Part shown: positions 26,313-34,342 of the stretch, in pieces
Position numbering within the stretch: position 1 is the first letter of the stretch
Layout of the letters: each line of letters begins with the position of its first letter
From: Candidatus Bathyarchaeia archaeon
GTDB lineage: Archaea; Thermoproteota; Bathyarchaeia; Hecatellales; Hecatellaceae
Reading direction: 5' to 3'
DNA length: 63,511 nucleotides
NCBI GenBank assembly: GCA_038883335.1
Contig: JAVZMI010000008.1
Span: 1 to 63,511 of the forward strand
Notes under the pieces: generated by a model
Told to the model about the DNA's origin: nothing
The model's database searches: none
The model's input: only the letters and a program-made list of their open reading frames with translations
Made by a program: the position numbers and the translations under genes

Positions 26313-27715
26313 CGCCTTAGTCTTTCCATATGATTTATGCTCATGGCGATATGTTTTGCGCTGCCGATATCCCACCTGTTCCAGAGAGCCCCATCAATAT
26401 TTGTCACGCCTTCCAGAGAGATTGCTCTCGCAGACTGGATGTCCTCCCCTAAACCTACAACACACACAGCCCTAGACCTAAGAGCGTAGGATTTTCCGTC
26501 GTCCCTCATCTCCATAGAGCCTGGATAGATCCGGATCCTATCTCCATACTTCGCACTTAGTTTATACACCTCTGTGAGGTCGACGGGCACTTCTCCGGAA
26601 AACCTCCTCCTATAGCCGCCGTAGGTGAGTGGCATTGCGTAGGTTACCACGGACGCCTCCGGCTCGACGTCAACGCTTTTCAAAGTTCCATGAATCATTT
26701 CATAACATAAGTCGATGAAGTCTTCCTTGAAGAGGGGTAGTAAATTTATTATCTCAGGATCGCCTGGCCTGCTGTTTATTTCCAGAATTTTCAGCCCCTT
26801 CCCAGTGTGAATAAATGCTATGTAAAAAGGCATCCCCCTAAGTTCGGAACCCTCTATCCCCTTGCGTAGTCTCTCGAAGATACGTTGCGAAATCTTGACT
26901 TCTTCCTCTCGGTCGGCCTGAGTCATGAAGGGCAGATGCTCCGATCTCGCCTTGTACGATCCGGTTCCTCCCGTGTTAGGCCCCCAGTCCCCATCGAAGG
27001 CTCTCTTGTAGTCGCGAGTATCGGGCAGCGCCACCAAACTCTTCCCGTCGCACCAAGCCTGAAAACTGGACTCCTCACCTTCAACTCTCTCTTCAACTAT
27101 GACCCGCTCATTTGAGTCACCGCTGCAGATTGAGAAGAAATGTTGTAAAGCTTCCTCCATGGTTGTGAAGTGCTCACCTCCAACACCCACACCCTTACCG
27201 AAGCCAGGCTTATCAGGCTTAATTACAACGCTATTGACACCGCCGAGTTCGGCTATCCACTCTTTAACGTCACTTACAAGCTCCCCTCTGCCCCTATCGG
27301 CGTAATCGCCGGGGGTGAATACCTTGAAGCTAGGATTAGCCTCAGGAATAACGTCCCGAATTAGAAGGCGTTGTTCAACCTTGCTGGCCTCCAACGCATA
27401 GCGCCTATTAGGGCAGATCATAGGTATGCCCGTCTTTTCTTCGACCATTTCTCTGACTCCGTCTATTATTGGGCCCTCAGGCCCAACGATCCCAAAATCA
27501 ATTTTGTCCTTATGCTTCTCGGCAAACTCGCAAATTTTCTCTACTCTCAGGTCAGGGATAACGGCATGCTCTTTAGCCCGCTCAGCGTTGAAGGGATTCC
27601 TCTGCCTATCCGCTATGTATAACTCCACATTATACTTCCTGCTCCGACAGAAGCTGTCGACCATAGCTGCCTCCCGTGAACCGTAAGAAACTATTAAAAC
27701 GCCGACTTTTTCCAT
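26309..27715 (-). CDS. purD: Phosphoribosylamine--glycine ligase
   Basis: An ATP-grasp enzyme making GAR from phosphoribosylamine, glycine and ATP. The 468 residues show the N-terminal fold with FGIVGPEGPIIDGVREM, the ATP-grasp lysine region SVVIKPDKPGFGKGVGVG, EERVEGEESSFQAWCDG, GPNTGGTGSY and the metal-binding LKILEINSRPGDPEIINLLP. The N-terminus (VGVLIVSYGSREAAMVDSF) is divergent from bacterial PurD, as usual in this archaeal branch. It starts 19 bases after purF and overlaps the HAD gene by four bases. Confidence 0.95.
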   Translation of the reverse strand: MEKVGVLIVSYGSREAAMVDSFCRSRKYNVELYIADRQRNPFNAERAKEHAVIPDLRVEKICEFAEKHKDKIDFGIVGPEGPIIDGVREMVEEKTGIPMICPNRRYALEASKVEQRLLIRDVIPEANPSFKVFTPGDYADRGRGELVSDVKEWIAELGGVNSVVIKPDKPGFGKGVGVGGEHFTTMEEALQHFFSICSGDSNERVIVEERVEGEESSFQAWCDGKSLVALPDTRDYKRAFDGDWGPNTGGTGSYKARSEHLPFMTQADREEEVKISQRIFERLRKGIEGSELRGMPFYIAFIHTGKGLKILEINSRPGDPEIINLLPLFKEDFIDLCYEMIHGTLKSVDVEPEASVVTYAMPLTYGGYRRRFSGEVPVDLTEVYKLSAKYGDRIRIYPGSMEMRDDGKSYALRSRAVCVVGLGEDIQSARAISLEGVTNIDGALWNRWDIGSAKHIAMSINHMERLRR

Positions 27716-27734
27716 CCGTCGGAACTCCCCTACC

Positions 27735-29291
27735 CTAAACTGCCTCTATATACCTATAATCACTCACGGCGGCTATATCTTTCATCCGAGTAGCTATCTG
27801 TTGAGCCTTGGGGGTTGGGTAGTCGCCGGTGATACATGCCATGCAGAGATCGTCCCTACTGATTTTGATGGCGTCCACTAAGCCGTCAATTGTCTGGTAA
27901 CACAGCGAATCAGCACCCACTTGCCTACAGATTTCATCTATGTCTTTGCCAGCTGCGATGAGCTCCTTATGCGTGGACATGTCTACGCCGTAGAAGCAAG
28001 GAGAGATTATTGGAGGGCATGTTATGCCGACATGGACTTTCCGTGCACCGGCCTGCCTGACCATTTTGACAATGTTCTTTAGGGTCGTTCCTCTAACTAT
28101 GCTGTCGTCTATTAGCATAACTCTCTTTCCATTAAGGACGGATTTGAGTGGGTTTAACTTTGCCTTCACAGCGTCCTCACGCTTGCTCTGTTTAGGCATG
28201 ATGAAGGTTCTATGTATGTAACGATTCTTTATGAGACCTTCAGCGGTAGGTATACCACTTATCCTCGAGGCTCCTTCGCTAGCCGGCCTTGAAGTGTCTG
28301 GGACAGGAATTATAACGTCGGCTTCGTGGCTAAAGTTTTTAGCCAAGTTCATTCCAAGCCGCATTCTTACTTCGTAAACTGATTGTCCCTCTATTATGGA
28401 GTCAGGTCTGCTGAAGTATACATACTCGAACATGCAATGGGCTCTACGAGGGGACGGCAGAAACTGCTTTCTCACCACTTTAGAGCCATCGACGAGGACA
28501 GCTTCCCCCGGCTTAATATCGCCCTCCAACTTTCCGCCACACATATCTATGGCTACGCTCTCCGAGGCACTAATGAAGGAGCCGGCGACGGTTCCGTAGC
28601 ATAGAGGTTTAAAGCCAAATGGGTCCCTAAAAGCAAGTAGTGAGCCATCTCCGGTTACTAGAACAGCAGAGTAACCGCCTTCAACTACATGTAAAGCATC
28701 ACCAAGAGCTCCTAACACATCGCCCGTCTCATTTATTCCATCTATCAGCAGATGCAATAGAATTTCAGCGTCAGACTTTGAAGTCAGCATCTTTCCCTGA
28801 CGAAGTACCAGATCTCTCAGTTCAAGATAGTTTACCAATGTGCCGTTGTATGCTAGAGCTAGGCCGTGCCTCGGGCCATTGAGGTGGCAAGGCTGTGCCT
28901 CCGCGAGTGTTGAACTCCCGACGGTTGAGTATCTAACATGCCCTATCCCCACAGTGCCTTCTAACTGGGCTAGGTCTTCCTTGGTGAAGCCTTCCCCTGC
29001 CAGGCCAAGAACCTTCTTACAGAGAAGTTTACAGTCTCTCCCACCAACGGCAATACCGGCGGACTCTTGGCCTCTATGTTGTAGGGCAATAAGGCCGAAG
29101 AGAATCTTCTCAGCTACAGGGCCTGTACCGTTGCACCCTATAACGCCGCAGGCTTCCCTCAAACCTCGTCTCTCAACCTCCCTAAAATTTGCTCTAGGGT
29201 GCTGCCCCACCTTGAGAGTCCCCAAACTCCAGCAGCCAACTTGTGAGATCTTTGAGGTTGCCCCAGTTTTACCATCTCTGGTGGCAGGCAT
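27735..29291 (-). CDS. purF: Amidophosphoribosyltransferase
   Basis: Commits PRPP to purine synthesis: glutamine + PRPP give phosphoribosylamine. The glutaminase nucleophile is the Cys in ACGVIGCNG (residue 48 from ATG 29291), followed by GLIALQHRGQESAGIAV. The phosphoribosyltransferase domain has the PRPP loop VMLIDDSIVRGTTLKNIV, and CPPIISPCFYGVDM with CMACITGDYPT Cys residues may bind a 4Fe-4S cluster as in Bacillus PurF. From ATG 29291 a 47-residue leader would have to be removed to expose the Cys, longer than usual; TTG 29162 (four residues before the Cys) is an alternative start, preceded by GGGAGGTT. ATG 29291 lies 16 bases after purC. Confidence 0.95.
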   Translation of the reverse strand: MPATRDGKTGATSKISQVGCWSLGTLKVGQHPRANFREVERRGLREACGVIGCNGTGPVAEKILFGLIALQHRGQESAGIAVGGRDCKLLCKKVLGLAGEGFTKEDLAQLEGTVGIGHVRYSTVGSSTLAEAQPCHLNGPRHGLALAYNGTLVNYLELRDLVLRQGKMLTSKSDAEILLHLLIDGINETGDVLGALGDALHVVEGGYSAVLVTGDGSLLAFRDPFGFKPLCYGTVAGSFISASESVAIDMCGGKLEGDIKPGEAVLVDGSKVVRKQFLPSPRRAHCMFEYVYFSRPDSIIEGQSVYEVRMRLGMNLAKNFSHEADVIIPVPDTSRPASEGASRISGIPTAEGLIKNRYIHRTFIMPKQSKREDAVKAKLNPLKSVLNGKRVMLIDDSIVRGTTLKNIVKMVRQAGARKVHVGITCPPIISPCFYGVDMSTHKELIAAGKDIDEICRQVGADSLCYQTIDGLVDAIKISRDDLCMACITGDYPTPKAQQIATRMKDIAAVSDYRYIEAV

Positions 29292-29307
29292 TTAGCAAAG
29301 AAATTTT

Positions 29308-30045
29308 TCACTTTAACTCCTCACCTACAATATATCTGTAACCTTTGAGGTAGGTTTCCTCCACAGAGTCTAGAGGTGCCCCCTGCCTGTAGACATCCTT
29401 ATCCACACTCGCCCCAGTCTCCAAATCCCAAAGTCTCATAGAGTCTAGATTTAACTCGTCACCTACTCTTAGGGCGCCCTCCACGTCCCTACCAAACTCC
29501 AATTTGAAGTCTACAAGCACCAATCCACGTTCTACCATAAACTTCTTAAGGATTTTATTGACTCTCCTAGTTAAAGCCTTCATCCGGGCTATCTCCCGCC
29601 GGTTTGCTAACCCTAAGGCAACAATATGGTCGTCAACCAGCATTGGGTCGTGAAGTGCATCATTCTTTAGGTAGAATTCAACTATAGGCTCCTTCAATCT
29701 CTCACCCCTCTTAAATATGGGTAGATTCTCCACGAGATGGCCGGCCGCAATGTTACGGCAGACCACCTCGATAGGTATCATCTTCAACCTTCGGACCTCC
29801 ATTAGGTGTGAGCCACAAAGTCTGATATAGTGTGTGGGGATACCGCTATCATTTAGTAACTGGAAGATTTTTGCCGATATACCGGCGTTGATGGCGCCTT
29901 TGCGTGGTAAGAGGGCATGTTTCTTGCCGTCGAGAGCTGTGAGGTCGTCCTTGAACTTGAGTAGGACCCTATCTATCTCTGAGCTTCGGTAGACGATCTT
30001 CGTCTTCCCCTCGGAGATCTTTCCTTCCACTGGTTCTTGTTCCAC
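29308..30045 (-). CDS. purC: SAICAR synthetase
   Basis: Joins CAIR and aspartate with ATP to form SAICAR. The 245-residue protein begins VEGKISEGKTKIVYRSSEID and contains GAINAGISAKIFQLLNDSGIPTHYI, the signature IPIEVVCRNIAAGHLVENLPIF and KLEFGRDVEGALRVGDELNLDSMRLWD. It is the promoter-proximal gene of the purine run. GTG 30045 lies about 26 bases from the TATA-like box, so the mRNA is probably leaderless. Confidence 0.96.
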   Translation of the reverse strand: MEQEPVEGKISEGKTKIVYRSSEIDRVLLKFKDDLTALDGKKHALLPRKGAINAGISAKIFQLLNDSGIPTHYIRLCGSHLMEVRRLKMIPIEVVCRNIAAGHLVENLPIFKRGERLKEPIVEFYLKNDALHDPMLVDDHIVALGLANRREIARMKALTRRVNKILKKFMVERGLVLVDFKLEFGRDVEGALRVGDELNLDSMRLWDLETGASVDKDVYRQGAPLDSVEETYLKGYRYIVGEELK

Positions 30046-30360
30046 GTAGAGGGGGTCTTCTCCTTTTCATATAAACATTTTTGTCAAAAATTATAGACAT
30101 AAATGAAAAATTAACGTAGAAATGTCAATAAGCCTCGTTTTACCCGCGCCTTAACGTGTAACTCATTTAAAAAGGATGTATCGAATCTCTTTAGCGGTAT
30201 TAAAGCAGACGTCAAACGCGTAGCAGTCACTCCTCGAACATTGCTCTCCCGCGAGGCAGCTTTGCTGAGCATCTCAAGTCGTTCGATTGTAGGATAGAAG
30301 CTCCCAGCCGAAAGAGTAATTATTCATACGCACCCATTTGAGATCAGGAGCAGATGCTTT
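30046..30360. other. Intergenic region between divergent purC and the phosphotransferase gene
   Basis: About 315 bases. The purC-side 90 bases are A/T-rich and hold the purC promoter. The remaining stretch is balanced in composition with no open frame, tRNA or repeat that I could support. CAGGAGCAG lies shortly before ATG 30361 as the ribosome site of the next gene. Confidence 0.5.
30068..30075 (-). promoter_or_regulatory. TATA box of the purine operon
   Basis: TTTATATG on the minus strand, preceded by an A-rich BRE-like tract. Its centre is about 26 bases from the purC GTG at 30045, the distance expected for transcription beginning at the start codon. No other promoter-like element is visible within the tightly spaced run down to purM. 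Confidence 0.6.
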
Positions 30361-31470
30361 ATGGGATTAGATCTACGCTCATCAATGGTGGAAGATTATC
30401 TCTCCAAGCTATTCGGGTCAAGGGCAGAGATACGTGAAATTAGGCCCCTAGGCGTCGAGAAGAAACTCGGCGGAGGGCTGAAGGAGATAAAAGGCTTCGG
30501 CTACGGTATCCCCTACCTGATAGATCTCGAGGTGGGCGGCTCTATGAAGAGTGTTGTCCTCGAGACTATGCGTCCAAGCGGCGGCTTCGGCCACGACTAT
30601 CCTGCAGATAGAGCCCAGTGTCTCCTTCTTGCTCATTCAACTTATAACAAGCTACCGAGGCATGTTAAATCCCTAGACGTAGGCGCTCTCACCGTAGGCG
30701 GTTCACTAAAGTCTATTGGAGACTGGACGGAGTTTTACATACTCTTAGAGAAGGTGGAAGGTGAGGAGTATAGTAAGGATCTAGAAAGGATCGCTGTTAG
30801 TGGGTCCATGACTGAGCTTGATTCTGCAAGATGTAAAGCTCTCTCTGCATACTTGGCCCACATTCACGCGGTGAGAAGGTCAGATCCTCAACTTTACCGA
30901 CGCCGAATTAGAGACCTCATCGGCCACGGTGAGTGTATAATGGGCTTGATCGACAGTTATCCCCCTAACCTAGACTTCGTCGGCGAAGGTGAGCTGGCTG
31001 ACATAGAGGCGCGGTGTGTGGCTTGGAGGTGGAAGATAAAGAACAGGCATCATAGACTCTGCCAGGTTCATGGCGACTTCCATCCTTGGAACATTTTGTT
31101 CAGGGAAGGGATTGACTTCACAGTCCTCGACCGGAGTCGCGGGGAGTGGGGTGAGCCGGCGGACGATCTAGCCGCCCTCAGTATAAACTACATATTCTTC
31201 TCACTTCAGGTGTATGGAGCCTTGGAGGGATCCTTCAAAGACCTATTCCAGAAATTCATTAGAGGTTATTTGGACGAGACAGGGGACGAGGAGATCTTAG
31301 AAGTAGTCCAACCTTTCTTCGCTTGGAGGGCACTAGTTCTCGCAAGCCCAATGTGGTATCCAAACTTAAGCCTAGCAGTACGGAGGAAGATCTTAAACTT
31401 TATTCATAACATACTGGACATTGACCGGGTTGACATAGGTAACATTAACTCCTACCTCAGGCCACCGTGA
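30361..31470 (+). CDS. APH-family (aminoglycoside phosphotransferase-like) kinase
   Basis: A 369-residue protein with the eukaryotic-kinase-like APH fold. The Brenner loop is VHGDFHPWNILF (catalytic Asp near 239), and the metal loop is FTVLDRSRGEWGEPADDLAAL, where Asp replaces the usual IDWE spacing. The N-lobe has a glycine-rich segment with KKLGGGLKEIKGFGYG. The natural substrate in archaea is not known; sugars, choline-like alcohols or small metabolites are possible, and antibiotic resistance is unlikely. Its last 14 bases overlap the opposite small Cys-rich frame. Divergent from the purine operon. Confidence 0.82.
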   Translation: MGLDLRSSMVEDYLSKLFGSRAEIREIRPLGVEKKLGGGLKEIKGFGYGIPYLIDLEVGGSMKSVVLETMRPSGGFGHDYPADRAQCLLLAHSTYNKLPRHVKSLDVGALTVGGSLKSIGDWTEFYILLEKVEGEEYSKDLERIAVSGSMTELDSARCKALSAYLAHIHAVRRSDPQLYRRRIRDLIGHGECIMGLIDSYPPNLDFVGEGELADIEARCVAWRWKIKNRHHRLCQVHGDFHPWNILFREGIDFTVLDRSRGEWGEPADDLAALSINYIFFSLQVYGALEGSFKDLFQKFIRGYLDETGDEEILEVVQPFFAWRALVLASPMWYPNLSLAVRRKILNFIHNILDIDRVDIGNINSYLRPP

Positions 31471-31648
31471 TATTGCGCTTGCCTAACCCCCACGGGTCAC
31501 ACTTAATCCCCTCCCAAAGTCTCTCCTTCAACTTCTCTAGGCATGATAGATAGAGTTCATAGTCTCTATCGTAGCATTCTTTGCAGGAGATAAGTGTGCC
31601 ATCTTCAGACCTGCAGAGCCCCAACTCGGTGAAGGGTCTCTTTCTCAT
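31457..31648 (-). CDS. Small cysteine-rich hypothetical protein
   Basis: A 63-residue frame with five cysteines (LGLCRSEDGTLISCKECYDRDYELYLSCLEKL...IKCDPWGLGKR), the central CKEC plus flanking Cys suggesting a metal site. AGGGAG lies about a dozen bases before ATG 31648. It overlaps the 3' end of the convergent phosphotransferase gene by 14 bases. I do not recognise the family; the regular spacing of cysteines and acidic/aromatic helix favour a real gene, but an artefact is possible. Confidence 0.45.
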   Translation of the reverse strand: MRKRPFTELGLCRSEDGTLISCKECYDRDYELYLSCLEKLKERLWEGIKCDPWGLGKRNITVA

Positions 31649-31796
31649 AATCTACATAGCTCCCTGTAGCTAGCCCGTATTAAGTTTTCTGGCGAAGATT
31701 TTTGAGAAACTGGACAGGGTTCACATATCGTTCAGGGCGTCGGTTGAGTTAGAGAGGTCTGAGCATATATAGTGGAAAGGGTACACTCAACGGCTG

Positions 31797-32816
31797 ATGA
31801 AGCATATGGAAGGCTTAACTCCGGCCATCGCGTTGGCGTTAATCATTCCCGCAGTCTCTGGCTTCATTGTGGTAGATAGACTTACCAATCCTATAGGAAA
31901 CTTCATGAAGAGTAGAGGAATAGTGGGGGTTGATGTTCACAAACTGGATAAGACAGTCATACCTGAGATGTGCGGGCTCGTGATAATATTAGGGGTCACA
32001 ACCTCGGCTGGTCTCTTATGTTGGTTTCTCCCCAAATATTGGAGCAAGTTTCTAGCATTAATCCTCGTAGTCGCCATAGCCGCGGTCGTAGGTTACATTG
32101 ACTATTTGAGTCATTGGAGGGCTAAAGTGAAGGTAGCTGCCTGTGCGGCGGCTTGTATACCCATCCTCCTGACTCCAGGAACTTACGTGTCTCATCCTTC
32201 TGCACCTTTCATCGGGGAGTTGAGGTTAACGATTCTTTACCCCCTCATACTGGTTCCAGTGTTTACCACTCTAATGGCAAATGCCGCAAACATGATCGAT
32301 GTCCTTAATGGGGCTATGCCCATCACCTCAGCTATTGCCGGCATCTTCCTCTTCCTCACTGCGCTCTTATTCGGGCGGTTAGAGGCTGCCGCCATGTATC
32401 TGTCGCTCGTAGCGTGCCTCCTAGCTTACTACCGATTTAACCGTTATCCTGCGAAAGTGTTCACCGGGGATATAGGGAGTTTAGGGGTTGGCGCCGCGTT
32501 TGGAGCTATCGCAGTCATGGGAGGACTTGAGATCCTAACCCTCATAGCCTTCCTTCCAGCCATGATAAATGGTTCCCTGAACTTGTCGAGCGTTGGGAGG
32601 CTCTTCGAGCGTAGAGAGATCTCTCAACGCCCAATAGTCCTGCTCCCTGATGGTAGGCTCTCCGCAAGTCAGATGAGAGAGGCGCCGATAACCTTAACTA
32701 GGCTCCTCTTGGCTTCAGGGCCCCTTAGAGAGAGTGAAATTGTCAGACGTTTCATGGTTTTAGCCACCTTTGCGGGTGTCTTAGAGATGTTGACAGCAGT
32801 GTTGATGGTGTTGTGA
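31797..32816 (+). CDS. Glycosyl-phosphate transferase (WecA/MraY/AglH-like)
   Basis: A polytopic membrane enzyme (339 residues, about ten membrane helices) of the polyprenyl-phosphate N-acetylhexosamine-1-phosphate transferase superfamily, which starts lipid-linked oligosaccharides. Diagnostic motifs are GVDVHKLDKTVIPEM near 43, NAANMIDVLNGAMPI (the Mg-binding N-x2-N-x2-D region) and VFTGDIGSLGVGAAFG. The archaeal counterpart AglH/Alg7 loads UDP-GlcNAc on dolichyl phosphate, so a role in protein N-glycosylation is likely. CATATATAG about 30 bases upstream implies a short leader. The next membrane gene follows after one base. Confidence 0.88.
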   Translation: MKHMEGLTPAIALALIIPAVSGFIVVDRLTNPIGNFMKSRGIVGVDVHKLDKTVIPEMCGLVIILGVTTSAGLLCWFLPKYWSKFLALILVVAIAAVVGYIDYLSHWRAKVKVAACAAACIPILLTPGTYVSHPSAPFIGELRLTILYPLILVPVFTTLMANAANMIDVLNGAMPITSAIAGIFLFLTALLFGRLEAAAMYLSLVACLLAYYRFNRYPAKVFTGDIGSLGVGAAFGAIAVMGGLEILTLIAFLPAMINGSLNLSSVGRLFERREISQRPIVLLPDGRLSASQMREAPITLTRLLLASGPLRESEIVRRFMVLATFAGVLEMLTAVLMVL

Positions 32817-32817
32817 G

Positions 32818-33075
32818 ATGTTGAGGAATCTTAGGCTGCTTTTACTGGTTATGGTTTCCTTTTGGGGTGTCTTCATGGCGGGATCATGGATCGTCGCAAA
32901 TATTTATCTACCTTGGGTCAAAGCAATCTCGGGTGCAAGCGAGTCTCTTCTGGTGGACTTCTTGGCGTGGTCTGTGGTCGTAGTGTTGATCGCCGTAATT
33001 CTCTTAGCTTTCAAGCATCTGCTTCACGCTATCTTCTGGCGGGAGATGGCATATACTCAAAGACGGTATTCTTGA
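32818..33075 (+). CDS. Small membrane protein co-transcribed with the glycosyl-phosphate transferase
   Basis: An 85-residue protein with two membrane helices (about 5-27 and 47-67) and a basic tail. It starts one base after the stop of the preceding transferase gene, so the two are translationally coupled, and its last 47 bases overlap the 3' end of the convergent DUF354 gene. No family is recognised. It may be an accessory subunit of the membrane glycosylation enzyme, an inference from coupling only. Confidence 0.6.
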   Translation: MLRNLRLLLLVMVSFWGVFMAGSWIVANIYLPWVKAISGASESLLVDFLAWSVVVVLIAVILLAFKHLLHAIFWREMAYTQRRYS

Positions 33076-34117
33076 TCTTCTCAACAGGGTCCTCCATCTG
33101 CGAGATCAACCTCTCAGCTTTTGCCTTGCTCCTCTCCTTATAACGAGTGAGATCTCTCAGGACGTCTCTCACCATCTTAACCATAACTCCGGCATTCGTC
33201 GGGTGCCAGATGAGTCCCTTCTTCACCAGGAAGCTTTCTACACTCGTCGGCTCACTGGGATAACAAGAGAAAGAAGGCACACCCATTAAGGCTGCCTCTG
33301 CCGTCATAGTTCCTCCACCCCCGATAAATATGGAGGTGAAGGCTAAGAGGCTCGGGCCGTCCACCGTTCCTTCAGGAATGATAATATCTCCTCCAAATCT
33401 TTCTTTCAATATTGGGGCGTGATCGTCATATCTGGGGATGACTACCATCTGGGCTTCTCCTTTAAGTTCTCTCCTCAAGCCTTCAATGATCGCGAATGTT
33501 TGGGTCTTCTTAGATTCTGATAGTAGATAAGACGCGTAGGTCTCCTCCGTTCGAAGGGTTATAATCGGTCTATCTGCACGAAGATTTAGCTTCTCTAGAA
33601 CTGTAGGGTCAACCTTGTAGCTCCTCAACCAAGCGATAGGGTCTAACGCCTTATATCTTACAATCATATCTCTGGATGCTCCAAGCTTTAACCAGAGGCG
33701 TAACGGTATCACGTAGGGGGTTAGAAGCTTCCTCGATAGGGGTATGGTAAGCTTCGCTACAGCCTCTGAATGGGGTGAATCGTTGACAACTATGTGAGGG
33801 ACCCCTAGACCGAAATTTGTCCTAGCAGCCTCAGGGGATGAGAATGACAGTGAAACTTCAGGTCTCCTATTTTCAAGCAGCTTTGCAAGACTTAGCGTAC
33901 GCTTGAGGCTAGCCTCTAGTTTTCCTTCGAGAGTCGCCCCCCCATACTCTCCAACAGTTATGGCTCTCCTCCGCCTCATCCTGAGCAAGTCTTCAACTTC
34001 ACGGTAGCGCCGGGTGGTAGCTAGAATCTCGTGGCCTGAGGCTTCAAGTCTCTTCGCAACCTCGTCGAAGAGTAGCGCCTGTTTAGGAGTCAAGATGTCT
34101 ATGTGAATCAGGGCCAA
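33029..34117 (-). CDS. DUF354 protein (glycosyltransferase-B-like)
   Basis: A 362-residue protein of the archaeal DUF354 family, which shares the two-Rossmann GT-B layout with MurG and UDP-GlcNAc 2-epimerase-like proteins. It begins with IHIDILTPKQALLFDEVAKRL and has the donor-site-like IFIGGGGTMTAEAALMGVPSF (about 265-285), equivalent to the UDP-sugar binding region of GT-B enzymes. A role in making a surface glycan is inferred from neighbouring glycosyl-phosphate transferase and UDP-sugar dehydrogenase genes. Divergent from the latter. Confidence 0.8.
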   Translation of the reverse strand: MALIHIDILTPKQALLFDEVAKRLEASGHEILATTRRYREVEDLLRMRRRRAITVGEYGGATLEGKLEASLKRTLSLAKLLENRRPEVSLSFSSPEAARTNFGLGVPHIVVNDSPHSEAVAKLTIPLSRKLLTPYVIPLRLWLKLGASRDMIVRYKALDPIAWLRSYKVDPTVLEKLNLRADRPIITLRTEETYASYLLSESKKTQTFAIIEGLRRELKGEAQMVVIPRYDDHAPILKERFGGDIIIPEGTVDGPSLLAFTSIFIGGGGTMTAEAALMGVPSFSCYPSEPTSVESFLVKKGLIWHPTNAGVMVKMVRDVLRDLTRYKERSKAKAERLISQMEDPVEKIKNTVFEYMPSPARR

Positions 34118-34342
34118 GCGGAGTTACCTCACATGATAAACTGTTACTTGGTGGCTGGAGGCTTGGCATAGTCATCAATATTCTACGCCTTCGTTCAACT
34201 ATTAACTATAACCATTTGATAAAATGTTCCTCTCCGTTTCTTCGTGTTAGATCTGGTAAACCTCACAGCTTTTAAAGCTAATATTTCAAAGCTGCATAGC
34301 AGTTTCATTACGGCTTGGCTGTTGTGTAGGAGTTGAAAATAG

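Noticed and set aside
25212-26375. HAD protein as an energy-converting hydrogenase subunit
   Set aside because: The EhaR label rests only on family resemblance; no hydrogenase gene is present, and the purine operon context argues for a metabolic phosphatase.
30361-31470. Aminoglycoside resistance gene
   Set aside because: The APH fold is present, but sequence outside the motifs and the archaeal context do not support antibiotic modification.
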